Shown: piece by piece, positions 39,982 to 48,558 of the stretch | Layout of the letters: every line of letters begins with the position of its first letter | Position numbering within the stretch: position 1 is the first letter of the stretch | Assembly (NCBI RefSeq): GCF_005930355.1 | Contig: NZ_VDBO01000003.1 | Coordinates: 124,001 to 188,000 of the forward strand | Direction of reading: 5' to 3' | Source of the DNA: Paenibacillus sinopodophylli | Lineage (GTDB): Bacteria > Bacillota > Bacilli > Paenibacillales > Paenibacillaceae | DNA length: 64,000 bases | Notes under the pieces: generated by a model | The model's input: the letters and a program-made list of their open reading frames with translations, nothing else | What the model was told of the DNA's origin: nothing | Database searches by the model: none | Made by a program: the position numbers and the translations under genes

Positions 39982-41667
39982 CTATTTGGCTTCGTAATAA
40001 CCTCTTGTGTAGTCGATGTCACCTTTGTAATCCAAGAAAATATTTTTGAAGCCTGGTTTTAGCATGTACGTGTTACTGTAGTAGTAAATCGGCATGATCG
40101 GCATTTGATCCATAAGGATTTTTTCTGCTTCAGTCATTGCCGCAATACGCTCAGCTTGGTCGCCGCTTGCGTATGCTTTTTTAATCAGAGCATCATACTC
40201 AGGCGATGAAAAACCTGTATTGTTCTGACCGCCGCCCGTAACGAACATATCCATGTAAGTCATCGGATCGTTATAGTCAGCTCCCCAGCCCGCACGAGAA
40301 ATTTGATAGTTCATCGCCGTACGGTTTTTGAGCAATACGGAGAATTCCTCGTTTTTGGCACCAACTTCGATACCAAGGTTTTGACGCCACATTTCTACGA
40401 TTGCTTCAGCAATTTTCTTATGACCATCACTTGTGTTGAACGTCAATGTCACTTCTGGGAATTTGGCAAGTTTAAGCTCAGCAAGACCCTCAGCAAGCAA
40501 TTTCTTCGCTTCCTCAACATCTTCTGTGAAGAAATCGTCTTTCACTTCATTACGGTAATCATCCTTCATCCCGATGATGCCTGGTGGTACAAAACCGAAG
40601 GAAGGAACTTCTCCAGCCATCGTCACACTCTCAACAATAGCTTGACGATCAATCGCCATAGCAAGCGCCTTACGCACTTTTACGTTGTTGAAAGGAACTT
40701 CTTCTGTGTTGAACATGTAGTAGTATGAGCTTGCAATACCTTTGGTAACGAACTCATCCTTCTTCGATTCTTTCAGAACAGGAATCTGCTCAGAAGGAAT
40801 CTCACCTGTTGGCTTGCCTGTGTAGTCAAGCTTGTTCGTCTCATAGTTAGCAAGTTCAGTTGCAGAGTCCTCGATCATTGTGAAATCAACGCCTGCAAAT
40901 TTCACTTGGTCTTTGTCATAATAGCTGTCACTCTTAACAAGCTTAATGGATGTGTTGTGCTGCCATTCGCTCATTTTGAAAGGGCCGTTACCGATGATTG
41001 TAACAGCATCTGCAGCCCAAGCCTCGTTGTCCTTAACGGATTGGTGAACCGGGTTGTATACGTAGAAAGACGTCAGGCTCAAGAAATATGGAGTTGGCGC
41101 CACCAATTTCACTTCAAGTGTTTGAGCGTCAAGTGCTTTGATGCCAACAGCATCCGCATTTGTCGTTTTGCCTTCGTTATAATCTTGTGCGCCAGCGATG
41201 TAATAGAATTGGTAAGCGTAAGTTGAGCCAGTTGCAGGATCAAGCGCACGTTTCCAAGAGAATTCAAAATCATTAGCAGTGACAGGGTCACCGTTGCTCC
41301 ATTTCGCGTCTTGGCGAATAGTGAATGTGTAAGTTAGACCATCTTCCGATTGTACCCATTTCTCAGCAGTAGCTGGTATGGATTCACCGTTCTCGTTTTT
41401 ACGAGTCAATCCTTCATAAATACCTGTTGCTAGTGTACCTGATACGTTGTCTTCCATTAGTGCAGGGTCAAGCGATGAAGGCTCGGAGTGTATATTCATT
41501 CTGAATACCTTTGCGTCAGTTGCTTCGCCTGCAGCTCCATTGTTGCTAGATTCGTTGTTTGCAGCGCCGTTGTTTCCTGTCTCGTTCTTCGGCGTACAGC
41601 CTACTGCGATAATAGCAAGAATGAGTAAAGCAGCGATAAATGAAAAAGCAGACTTTCTAGTTCTCAT
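39982..41667 (-). CDS. Oligopeptide-binding lipoprotein, OppA-type (SBP family 5)
   Basis: A 561-residue extracellular peptide-binding protein. The signal peptide ends in the lipobox IAVGC, so Cys24 should be lipidated. An Asn/Gly/Glu-rich linker (about 25-50) precedes the binding domain, which opens FRMNIHSEPSSLDPALMED. The family motif ATAEKWVQSEDGLTYTFTIR and two-lobe fold follow. First gene of the opp operon, with GGGAGGG before the ATG. Confidence 0.94.
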   Translation of the reverse strand: MRTRKSAFSFIAALLILAIIAVGCTPKNETGNNGAANNESSNNGAAGEATDAKVFRMNIHSEPSSLDPALMEDNVSGTLATGIYEGLTRKNENGESIPATAEKWVQSEDGLTYTFTIRQDAKWSNGDPVTANDFEFSWKRALDPATGSTYAYQFYYIAGAQDYNEGKTTNADAVGIKALDAQTLEVKLVAPTPYFLSLTSFYVYNPVHQSVKDNEAWAADAVTIIGNGPFKMSEWQHNTSIKLVKSDSYYDKDQVKFAGVDFTMIEDSATELANYETNKLDYTGKPTGEIPSEQIPVLKESKKDEFVTKGIASSYYYMFNTEEVPFNNVKVRKALAMAIDRQAIVESVTMAGEVPSFGFVPPGIIGMKDDYRNEVKDDFFTEDVEEAKKLLAEGLAELKLAKFPEVTLTFNTSDGHKKIAEAIVEMWRQNLGIEVGAKNEEFSVLLKNRTAMNYQISRAGWGADYNDPMTYMDMFVTGGGQNNTGFSSPEYDALIKKAYASGDQAERIAAMTEAEKILMDQMPIMPIYYYSNTYMLKPGFKNIFLDYKGDIDYTRGYYEAK

Positions 41668-42345
41668 TGTTACCCTCCCGTTTTTTCTCTACTGTGTTCA
41701 GTAGTGAGTAGTATCATCCACTTGGCCTGTCATATATACAAACATTTGATTTCTCTGTGTCATGCTCTCCTGCTTCAAATGCGCATATCTAATCTTAGGT
41801 AGTGTTATACACTCTTCTTATCCAAACATAGAGATTTTTATTTTTTAATAATTTTTACTATACATCCGGGTTAATTATTTATCAACAATATGTAAGCTGT
41901 AAATTTATGTATTAAATGTCTTTAAAGATAATTACTTTAGCACTTTGACGCGTTTATTCAATTAAATATTTTGTTGCTTTAATGCTGTACAGCGTTTATT
42001 CAATTAATTATTCTGTTACTTTAACGCTTGAACGTGTTTGCAAGGAATATATACCATAATTAGATCATTTTTTAAGAATTTATGTCGAACACTAATATTC
42101 ATTTTATTCCCATTTTAATTCATGCTCATAGCCATGACCCAACGAAATTCACGATATAAATATCAAAATTATTTAAATATATAGTTGTATATTATCGAAA
42201 ATAAATATATTTTTCAGCATGTGGTTTATTATCTGAATTTTCAGTTTTACTAAAAATCGGTTGTTATCGATTTATTGTTTGCATGAATCGACTCCTTATT
42301 GGCTTATTATTTTATATCACAAATTGATTTATGCATTCAGAAACG
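41668..42345. other. Long AT-rich intergenic region upstream of oppA
   Basis: About 680 bp with no supportable gene. It should contain the opp promoter(s). Visible features are a 42-bp-period direct repeat (41950-42027) and one TGTCGAA (Spo0A-box-like, 42078 region). The AT content is clearly above that of the flanking genes. Confidence 0.5.
41950..42027. repeat. Two 36-bp direct repeats with 42-bp period upstream of oppA
   Basis: Both begin GCGTTTATTCAATTAA and end in CTTTAA(T/C)GC (41950-41985 and 41992-42027), differing at 4 of 36 positions. A third partial unit (ACGTGTTTGCAA) follows. They are about 290-370 nt upstream of oppA. Confidence 0.75.
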
Positions 42346-42386
42346 CAAAAAAAGACCTATTCGTGTATAAACACCGAATAGGTCTT
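42346..42386 (-). terminator. Terminator of glyA
   Basis: AAGACCTATTCGGTGT pairs with ACACGAATAGGTCTT, followed by TTTTTTT on the minus strand, 25 nt after the glyA stop. Confidence 0.92.
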
Positions 42387-42410
42387 CTGAAACAAGCGGC
42401 AGCCAAAAAA

Positions 42411-43658
42411 TTAATAAGTGATACCTGGATAAAGTGGATATTGAGCTGTAAGATCACGAACCAATCCGCGAGCTTTGGCAAGAACCTCTTGATCTTCAGG
42501 GCTGTTAAGCACGAGTGCAATAACTTCTGCAATGACTTTCATTGCACTTTCTTCCATTCCGCGTGCCGTCGCTGCCGGCGTACCGATGCGAATGCCTGAA
42601 GTAACGAATGGACTTGTTGGGTCAAACGGAATTGCATTTTTGTTAACGGTAATGCCTACTTCGTCAAGTACATGCTCAGCAACCTTACCTGTAATGTTCA
42701 GGCTGCGTGTGTCAAGCAGCATCAAGTGGTTATCCGTACCTCCGGATACGATGTTGAAGCCTTTTGCAACAAGCTCTTCGGAAAGAACCTTTGCGTTTTT
42801 GACAACTTGTGTAGCATATTGCTTGAATTCTGGTTTAAGTGCTTCGCCGAATGCTACCGCTTTGGCTGCAATAATATGCATCAACGGACCGCCTTGTGAA
42901 CCAGGGAAAACAGCTTTATCAATTGCCGCTGCCCAAGGCTGACGACAAAGAATCATACCGCCGCGTGGTCCGCGAAGTGTTTTGTGTGTAGTTGTCGTTA
43001 CAAAATGTGCGTGAGGTACTGGGCTCGGGTGAAGACCCGCAGCAACCAAACCAGCAATATGTGCCATATCCACCATGAACAATGCGCCTACATCATTAGC
43101 GATTTTGCCAAGCTTCTCGAAATCGATTGTACGCGGATACGCGCTCGCACCAGCTACGATTAAGCGAGGACGGTGTTTGAAAGCCAGCTTGCGAACTTCT
43201 TCATAATCAATTGTGAAGGAATCCTCTTGTACGCCGTAAGCAACGAAATTATAAAGCAAGCCAGATGCGTTAACCGGGCTGCCGTGCGTCAAATGTCCGC
43301 CATGTGCCAAATTCATACCAAGTACAGTATCCCCAGGCTGCAAAGCAGCAAGATAAACCGCCATGTTCGCTTGTGCGCCGGAATGCGGCTGAACGTTCGC
43401 GTGCTCGGCACCAAACAGTTCTTTGGCACGGTTGCGGGCAATATCCTCAACGATATCTACATGCTCACAGCCGCCATAGAAACGTTTGCTTGGGTAACCT
43501 TCTGCATATTTGTTCGTAAGCACGCTTCCCATAGCTTCTAGTACCGCTTCGCTTACAATGTTCTCAGATGCGATAAGCTCAATGTTATCACGTTGGCGTG
43601 TAAGCTCAAGGCCTAATGCTTTCAATACTTCTGGATCTTGTTTGCGCAAATTTTCCAT
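42411..43658 (-). CDS. glyA: Serine hydroxymethyltransferase
   Basis: A 415-residue PLP enzyme interconverting serine and glycine while charging tetrahydrofolate with a one-carbon unit. The PLP-lysine lies in [15 protein letters not shown]; other family motifs are [13 protein letters not shown] and [18 protein letters not shown]. The ATG at 43658 has AGGAGG upstream; a longer reading to 43724 is not supported. It is the last gene of the ZTP-riboswitch-controlled unit rpiB-ywlG-glyA. Confidence 0.97.
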   Translation of the reverse strand: MENLRKQDPEVLKALGLELTRQRDNIELIASENIVSEAVLEAMGSVLTNKYAEGYPSKRFYGGCEHVDIVEDIARNRAKELFGAEHANVQPHSGAQANMAVYLAALQPGDTVLGMNLAHGGHLTHGSPVNASGLLYNFVAYGVQEDSFTIDYEEVRKLAFKHRPRLIVAGASAYPRTIDFEKLGKIANDVGALFMVDMAHIAGLVAAGLHPSPVPHAHFVTTTTHKTLRGPRGGMILCRQPWAAAIDKAVFPGSQGGPLMHIIAAKAVAFGEALKPEFKQYATQVVKNAKVLSEELVAKGFNIVSGGTDNHLMLLDTRSLNITGKVAEHVLDEVGITVNKNAIPFDPTSPFVTSGIRIGTPAATARGMEESAMKVIAEVIALVLNSPEDQEVLAKARGLVRDLTAQYPLYPGITY

Positions 43659-43700
43659 TTGAATTTTCCTCCTCAGATTAGAAAGCTTTTTATATCCAGC

Positions 43701-43793
43701 GTAAACGGCTGACGCCTTACTCAAACGGCAAAGCTAGCGTTTCGCCTAGAAATATAGAGAATGTATAGCCTATGGATATACTTTCCTATATTT
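43701..43793 (+). repeat. Dispersed two-hairpin element, copy C
   Basis: Left module GTAAACGGCTGACGCC to AGCGTTTCGC; right module GAAATATAGAGAA to CTTTCCTATATTT. It lies inside the rpiB-ywlG-glyA unit, between ywlG and glyA. Its left part resembles copy D most. Confidence 0.75.
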
Positions 43794-43835
43794 GATAATT
43801 AGTTATACATAAGGTTAACGCTTGGCGCATGTCTG

Positions 43836-44441
43836 CTACTCACATGCACCAGCAGATTGTTCAGCTGTTAATTCAGCCTGCGGCTCATAAACAGCGCGTG
43901 CGCCTCCGATTAGCTTCGGCCGCGTAATCGCCATCGTTACATGGGCTTCCCCAATGCTCCGAATAGATGGGCGTACTGGAACGGCTACCCGCTTCAGATG
44001 CATACCGATAAACGTATCGCCAATGTCAATACCCGCATGAGCCTGAATCGTCTCTACAAGGCATGGATCATTCAACTGCCCATAAGCATAGGCTGCCATT
44101 GATCCACCGGCTTTCGGTACAGGTACCGCACCGACAATTTCCAGGCCATAACGTTCAGCAGCAGCACGGTCAATAACAAGCGCACGATTAAGATGCTCAC
44201 AGCATTGATATACAGGAATGAAGCCAAGCTCTGCACTCACTGCTGCAACACCTGCAAAAATTTGTGCAGCCGTCTCCACCGTTCCTGCCGTACCGATCCG
44301 CTTACCCAACACTTCACTTGTACTTACACCAATTACGACTAGCTGACTCATACCTAAATTCCCTGCACTAGCCAGCTCGCGTAAGATCGTCTCTACCTGC
44401 TGCGCTATGGCATCAAGCTGTACATGGTTATTCGTGCTCAT
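43836..44441 (-). CDS. YwlG/TIGR01440 family protein (UPF0340)
   Basis: A 201-residue conserved protein of unknown function, found beside glyA and rpiB in many Firmicutes including B. subtilis (ywlG). Conserved segments read here are VVIGVSTSEVLGKRIG, YQCCEHLNRALVI and GIDIGDTFIGMHLKRVAVPVR. It lies 16 nt after rpiB. Confidence 0.88.
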   Translation of the reverse strand: MSTNNHVQLDAIAQQVETILRELASAGNLGMSQLVVIGVSTSEVLGKRIGTAGTVETAAQIFAGVAAVSAELGFIPVYQCCEHLNRALVIDRAAAERYGLEIVGAVPVPKAGGSMAAYAYGQLNDPCLVETIQAHAGIDIGDTFIGMHLKRVAVPVRPSIRSIGEAHVTMAITRPKLIGGARAVYEPQAELTAEQSAGACE

Positions 44442-44457
44442 GGCGATGCCCCCTAGC

Positions 44458-44916
44458 TTAGGACTGGCTGCTGAATTGCTTTTCGATATCCATCACTTTG
44501 TTTACTCTGCCTACATGACGCTCACCGTCGGAGAACGGCGTATCCAGCCAAATCCGAATAATCTCTAGCGCCGTACCTGGACCAATAACCCGTTCTCCAA
44601 GCGCCAACACATTCGTATCATTATGTTCTCTTGTCGCTTTCGCGGAGAACATGTCACTCACCAGCGCACAGCGGATTCCATTTACTTTGTTCGCTGCGAT
44701 GGACATGCCAATTCCTGTCCCACAAATCAAGATACCGCGTTCTGCTTTACCGCTCGTCACTAGGTCGCATACGGGCAATGCATAGTCCGGGTAATCCACC
44801 GATTGGTCACAGCTGCAACCGACATCTTCAATTTCATGGCCCAGTGATTGAAGAAAGGGAACGACCTCGTCCTTCAATCGATAGCCGGCGTGATCGGCAC
44901 CAATAGCAATTTTCAA
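44458..44916 (-). CDS. rpiB: Ribose-5-phosphate isomerase B
   Basis: A 152-residue sugar-phosphate isomerase of the RpiB/LacA family interconverting ribose-5-P and ribulose-5-P. N-terminal IGADHAGYRLKDEV and the active-site Cys region ILICGTGIGMSIAANK are present. It is the first gene behind the ZTP riboswitch, which fits a role in PRPP and purine supply. AAGGAGG lies upstream of the ATG. Confidence 0.93.
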   Translation of the reverse strand: MKIAIGADHAGYRLKDEVVPFLQSLGHEIEDVGCSCDQSVDYPDYALPVCDLVTSGKAERGILICGTGIGMSIAANKVNGIRCALVSDMFSAKATREHNDTNVLALGERVIGPGTALEIIRIWLDTPFSDGERHVGRVNKVMDIEKQFSSQS

Positions 44917-44982
44917 CGTAAAAGACCTCCTTCGGAATAAAACATTACAGTGCTAGTATACCTATTTTTGCAGAAAAAGACG

Positions 44983-45021
44983 AAAAAAGAGCAAGACATG
45001 CTAATTAGCATGCTGCTCTTT
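44983..45021 (-). terminator. Terminator of the ZTP riboswitch
   Basis: AAAGAGCA-CATGCTAATTAGCATG-TGCTCTTT stem followed by TTTTTT on the minus strand, beginning immediately after the CCTGGGCA aptamer end. Confidence 0.85.
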
Positions 45022-45089
45022 GCCCAGGCGACCGGCCGTATATTCCGATGCTCCACCGTGGTTACCCACTTCCGTCGCCAGTTACATCG
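45021..45089 (-). ncRNA. ZTP (pfl) riboswitch aptamer upstream of rpiB-ywlG-glyA
   Basis: The minus-strand RNA shows the pfl-motif signature in order: CGATGTAACTGGCG, a GTGG/CCAC hairpin, GGAGCATCG closing the first helix, and the near-invariant CGCCTGGGCA at the 3' end. Pfl RNAs bind the purine-pathway alarmones ZMP/ZTP and turn on one-carbon and purine genes; glyA is a common target. A terminator hairpin follows directly, so the switch should act by transcription termination: ligand present, readthrough into rpiB, ywlG and glyA. Confidence 0.88.
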
Positions 45090-45110
45090 AAAACCGTATA
45101 TTGTCTCTTC

Positions 45111-45139
45111 ATAATAGCCGAAGCCGTTCAAAAAATCAA
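45111..45139 (-). promoter_or_regulatory. Promoter of the ZTP riboswitch transcript
   Basis: TTGATT (45139-45134) and TATTAT (45116-45111) with 17-nt spacing on the minus strand, about 20 nt before the aptamer. Confidence 0.6.
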
Positions 45140-45165
45140 TCTAAAATCCGTCACTATTCGCGTAA

Positions 45166-45744
45166 TTATCGTTTCGATAGCTTGTCCAGAAGCTTGACGA
45201 GCGCATCCTCGATCTCATTGGCACTGCTATTATAAATCGATAGCGAGCCGCCAAAAGGATCCACGATGTCGAAACTTGGTATTTTACGTTCAAGCGCAAG
45301 CAGCCGGCTTCGCTCCTGTGACGTAAGCTGCTGACCCAAAGCTTGCTTCATATGCATCTCCGAGTACAGACGCTCCAGCTCCTCGATGTCAGCAAGCACG
45401 CGGGAATCGTGATTCGCATATTCCTTCAGCGTGTAAGTCTTGTCAATCGCCTCTGGGTACCATTGCAGCAAGCCCCGCTTATGGTTAGCCGTCATGGTCA
45501 GAATGAGATCTGCCCAACCGACGGCCTCGCCAGTCAGCGCAAGCGAAGTGCTCTTATGATCGATATCCCGCTGCTTCAGCGTCTCCACCGCATGTGCCGA
45601 TACAGGCAGACCATCAATCGTCGATATGCCCGCTGAACGGACGGCAACCGTAATGCCTCTCAGAGCAGCCATTCGGCGCAGCATTGCCTCCGCCATCGGT
45701 GAGCGGCACGTATTGCCGGTACAAACAAACAATATACGTTTCAC
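45166..45744 (-). CDS. Low-molecular-weight protein phosphatase, YwlE-type (protein-arginine phosphatase)
   Basis: A 192-residue phosphatase with the P-loop VCTGNTCRSPMAEAM near the N-terminus and the general-acid DPFGGS motif near residue 160. The Thr in CTGNTCRS is the residue that favours phospho-arginine in B. subtilis YwlE, so this is probably the eraser of McsB arginine phosphorylation. It is about 40 residues longer than B. subtilis YwlE because of a charged helical insert (ELERLYSEMHMKQALGQQLT) before the Asp loop. Neighbour order matches ywlC-ywlG of B. subtilis. Confidence 0.85.
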   Translation of the reverse strand: MKRILFVCTGNTCRSPMAEAMLRRMAALRGITVAVRSAGISTIDGLPVSAHAVETLKQRDIDHKSTSLALTGEAVGWADLILTMTANHKRGLLQWYPEAIDKTYTLKEYANHDSRVLADIEELERLYSEMHMKQALGQQLTSQERSRLLALERKIPSFDIVDPFGGSLSIYNSSANEIEDALVKLLDKLSKR

Positions 45745-45788
45745 ACTGCCAACTCCTTTTTTTCACTCTATTTCAAGCTGCCTTGCGA

Positions 45789-46349
45789 TCAGAAAATAAA
45801 TAGGATGCCGAATATAAACAAAATGCCCCCGCCTATTGCCTCGCCATACTCGCCAAGATTGCCGCTAACCTTGCGCCCAAGCATCAAGCCTAACACAGCC
45901 ATCAGGCCCCCTAGCAAGCCAATCAGCAGAACGGTCGTCCACATATTGGCCGCGAACATGCCGAGCGTGATACCGACAGAGAACGAGTCGATGCTAACGC
46001 TTAACGAGAGCACAAGCAGTCCCCATAACGATTTGTGATCGAAGGATTGCACCGCCTCGCCCCTAAGCGAACTGTATATCATATGCCCGCCGAGCAACAC
46101 CAGCAAGACGCCTGCCGCAGTCGTCGCAACAGAGCCAAGCAGAACACCAACATACTGCCCCGTATAAATGCCTGCAAGCGGCATGATGACATGGAACAAT
46201 GCAATTACGGTGCCAAGCTTCAAAATATCCCGCAGCCGTATCCCTTTCAGTCCGATCCCAAGCCCCAGCGAAAAAGCATCTAGACCAAGCGCTAACGCAA
46301 TAATGAGCAGTGTCAAAAACTGACCAGCTTGCAACTGTGCCTCAACCAA
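45789..46349 (-). CDS. mntP: Manganese efflux pump MntP
   Basis: A 186-residue, six-helix inner-membrane exporter of the MntP/YwlD family. Conserved acidic motifs are LALGLDAFSLGLGIGLKG in the first repeat and LSVSIDSFSVGITLGMF in the second, the Mn2+ path residues. The start is a TTG at 46349 with GGGGGAGA 7 nt upstream; this site lies in a strong hairpin (see separate entry). No yybP-ykoY manganese riboswitch was recognised. Confidence 0.9.
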   Translation of the reverse strand: MVEAQLQAGQFLTLLIIALALGLDAFSLGLGIGLKGIRLRDILKLGTVIALFHVIMPLAGIYTGQYVGVLLGSVATTAAGVLLVLLGGHMIYSSLRGEAVQSFDHKSLWGLLVLSLSVSIDSFSVGITLGMFAANMWTTVLLIGLLGGLMAVLGLMLGRKVSGNLGEYGEAIGGGILFIFGILFIF

Positions 46350-46355
46350 AGCCTA

Positions 46356-46405
46356 TCTCCCCCATGTCCGCCTGTTTTCTATACCAAACATATGCGGGCA
46401 TGGGG
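46356..46405 (-). promoter_or_regulatory. Leader hairpin sequestering the mntP ribosome binding site
   Basis: On the minus strand CCCCATGCCCGC (46405-46394) pairs with GCGGACATGGGG (46371-46360), 11 of 12 positions, around a 22-nt loop. The 3' arm includes most of the GGGGGAGA ribosome binding site of mntP. No T run follows, so it is not a terminator for sua5. Confidence 0.55.
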
Positions 46406-46446
46406 ACAAACATACTATTCTTAGCATAACCTCTTCAAATTCAGGC

Positions 46447-47508
46447 CTATACGCGAACTACACGATTTCCTGCTGCCTTAGCCAAACGGTTCATAAGAGC
46501 AGCACCAATGCCTTGCTCACTGCTGCTCTCTGACCAAATGCGCTGCGCGCCGCTTTCATCGAAAGTACGGAGCGCTGCATAAAGACGGTGGGCAGCATCG
46601 TTCAGCTCGACTTCACTGCCTAATGAAAGAACACGATCGGCGTTATACTGTGCCAGCCGTTCTTCAAAAGCTAGAACACCTGTCCTCTCGCCATTCCTCG
46701 CCGCTCTATCGACTTGTTCTTGAATATAAGCCGCCACATTAGCCGGCTCTCCTTGTACGAGCACAAGCTCACCCTGCGGTGCATAATGCGTATATTTCAT
46801 GCCGGGTGAACGCGGGGCTGAATCAAGCTCCTGGTCCGAGGCACTGTCAATGCTAGCATCCGGTGCCGCTGCTTGCAGCGCTTCTCGGGTAATTCCCCCT
46901 GGGCGGAGGATTCGGATAAGCTGCTCGCCAACCAGCTCAATAACTGTTGACTCCAAGCCGACACCTGTCGCCCCGTCATCAACAAGGCCGTCGATACGTC
47001 CAGCCAAGTCCTCCATTACATGCGAAGCAAGCGTCGGGCTCGGCCTTCCAGATCGATTCGCGCTAGGCGCGGCAACCGGACAACCTGCTTGCTCAAGCAG
47101 CGCAAGAGCCGCTCTATGATTCGGCATGCGAACGCCAATCGTAGACAGCCCCGCCGTAACGAGCGGCGACAGTACATTCGTCCGTACGGGCAGCACGATC
47201 GTCAGCGGTCCTGGCCAGAAGCTGTCCATCAGCACGGAAGCAAGCTCTGGGTACGGAAGCACAAGAGCATCCAGCTGTATGCGGTCCGCGATATGTACGA
47301 TTAAGGGATTGTCAGATGGCCGTCCCTTCGCGCTGAATATGCGTTCCACGGCAGCCGAGTTCCTTGCATCTGCACCGAGACCATAGACCGTTTCTGTTGG
47401 AAAAGCGATTAAACCGCCATGCTTTAGACAGGAAGCAGCAGCTGAAAGCTCCGCTCCAAGCTGTTCATCCGGGAGCCGTTCTACGCTCCAAACATTCGTT
47501 GTTATCAT
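46447..47508 (-). CDS. L-threonylcarbamoyladenylate synthase, Sua5/YwlC type
   Basis: A 353-residue enzyme making threonylcarbamoyl-AMP for the t6A37 modification of tRNAs that read ANN codons. The YrdC-like domain (about 15-210) shows GGLIAFPTETVYGLGADA, KGRPSDNPLIVHI and SANRSGRPSPT. A linker with SPGMKYTHYAP leads to the C-terminal Sua5 domain. The ATG at 47508 is preferred over the one at 47568, which adds an unconserved stretch. Confidence 0.93.
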   Translation of the reverse strand: MITTNVWSVERLPDEQLGAELSAAASCLKHGGLIAFPTETVYGLGADARNSAAVERIFSAKGRPSDNPLIVHIADRIQLDALVLPYPELASVLMDSFWPGPLTIVLPVRTNVLSPLVTAGLSTIGVRMPNHRAALALLEQAGCPVAAPSANRSGRPSPTLASHVMEDLAGRIDGLVDDGATGVGLESTVIELVGEQLIRILRPGGITREALQAAAPDASIDSASDQELDSAPRSPGMKYTHYAPQGELVLVQGEPANVAAYIQEQVDRAARNGERTGVLAFEERLAQYNADRVLSLGSEVELNDAAHRLYAALRTFDESGAQRIWSESSSEQGIGAALMNRLAKAAGNRVVRV

Positions 47509-47584
47509 TTCATTCTTCAATCCTTGCTCTTCAATGAAATAGTTCAATCTACCGTTATTATAGCACATGCATCTCGCAACAAGC

Positions 47585-47677
47585 GTAAACGGCTTAAGCC
47601 GTCCTCACGCGGCTAAGCTAACGTTTCGCGAAGAAATATAGAGAAAGCTTGCGAAATCATATACTTCCCTATATTTC
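47585..47677 (+). repeat. Dispersed two-hairpin element, copy D
   Basis: Left hairpin GTAAACGGCTTAAGCCGTCC to AGCTAACGTTTCGC; right hairpin GAAATATAGAGAAAG (47633 onward) to CTTCCCTATATTTC with GCGAAATCATATA in the loop. It lies between sua5 and spoIIR. Confidence 0.8.
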
Positions 47678-47684
47678 AAGCACA

Positions 47685-47726
47685 AACGGCAGCTTCGTCC
47701 TTAACTAGCAAGACGCTGCTGCCGTT
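47685..47726 (-). terminator. Possible terminator of spoIIR
   Basis: AACGGCAGC and GCTGCCGTT form a 9-bp stem with a 24-nt loop directly after the spoIIR stop, followed by TGTGCTTG. The T run is weak. Confidence 0.45.
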
Positions 47727-47729
47727 CCT

Positions 47730-48491
47730 TTAGGCGAACAATGATTTAATCCATGAAATCAGCGACTGAATGATTTCCCACAAGAAAAACTTTGCTTCAG
47801 GCGCCTCTCCAGCGGAAGGAGTTTCTTCTGCTAAAGGGAGTGAAGCTGCCTTCACCGCGTTACCCGCCTTTGGAGCATCGTTAGCATCCAAATGGTCTTC
47901 AGCTGCTGCAGCTGAGGCTTCTCCGGTAGCCGCGTCGATGAAGCAAAGCGGCGGGAATAACACGCACCACCAGTTTTGACCGCCGCCCTCGCCTAGTGTT
48001 ATACGCAGCGCTTCGTAATCACCTGCTGGGTAAATGTCATTGCCGTACATTTTGGTCGGGAACGGAACGATACCAAGCTCTGCAGAAACGCCATATGTGA
48101 AGCCGCGGCTTTCCAATACCTTTGCCGTGATGCGTTCAATCTCTGGCATATTGGCAAGAATGGTCTGGCGAGCCTCCTCAATCGTCTGAGGACCTGTTGC
48201 CCAGCTGTTCATTGCCTGTACGATTTCATCCCGAACCAGCCGTTTCACAATTTGGTCGGCGGGACTATCGGAATTAGCTAATATACGAAGACGGATAGCT
48301 TCCTGCGGAATTTGGCCGCCTGCGACTGCTGCGTCCATTTGCTGAGCTTCCCAGCTCATAATTAATAGAATAATAGCAAATACGATAAAACCATAGGATT
48401 TCCGATATGAATATTTAGAGGCTCCCACCGATTTGGAAGCTGCTGATTTCTCAACATTGGAATAAGTATGATTAGAAAAATGGCTGGACAT
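47730..48491 (-). CDS. spoIIR: Stage II sporulation protein R (SpoIIR)
   Basis: A 253-residue forespore-made signal protein that crosses into the intermembrane space and triggers SpoIIGA to process pro-sigma-E. From the ATG at 48491 (GAGAGGAG upstream), a basic N-terminus is followed by one membrane/signal helix (YGFIVFAIILLIMSW). The conserved domain has IRLRILANSDSPADQIVKR, GVSAELGIVPFPTKMYG, and LGEGGGQNWWCVLFPPLCF. An Ala/Glu-rich ~60-residue spacer precedes the C-terminal FFLWEIIQSLISWIKSLF helix. Confidence 0.93.
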   Translation of the reverse strand: MSSHFSNHTYSNVEKSAASKSVGASKYSYRKSYGFIVFAIILLIMSWEAQQMDAAVAGGQIPQEAIRLRILANSDSPADQIVKRLVRDEIVQAMNSWATGPQTIEEARQTILANMPEIERITAKVLESRGFTYGVSAELGIVPFPTKMYGNDIYPAGDYEALRITLGEGGGQNWWCVLFPPLCFIDAATGEASAAAAEDHLDANDAPKAGNAVKAASLPLAEETPSAGEAPEAKFFLWEIIQSLISWIKSLFA

Positions 48492-48558
48492 ACACACAAG
48501 CTCCTCTCGTCGCACCCGTCAGTGCGTCTGCTTGCGTTCCGGAACGTATCTATCCGTC

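Noticed and set aside
42235..42262. CodY-box-like AATTTTCAG upstream of opp/downstream of glyA
   Set aside because: Only the left half of the 15-bp consensus matches; the right half does not, and it is over 550 nt from oppA.
46350..46446. yybP-ykoY manganese riboswitch upstream of mntP
   Set aside because: The leader lacks the conserved loop sequences of that class; only the simple RBS-sequestering hairpin is present.
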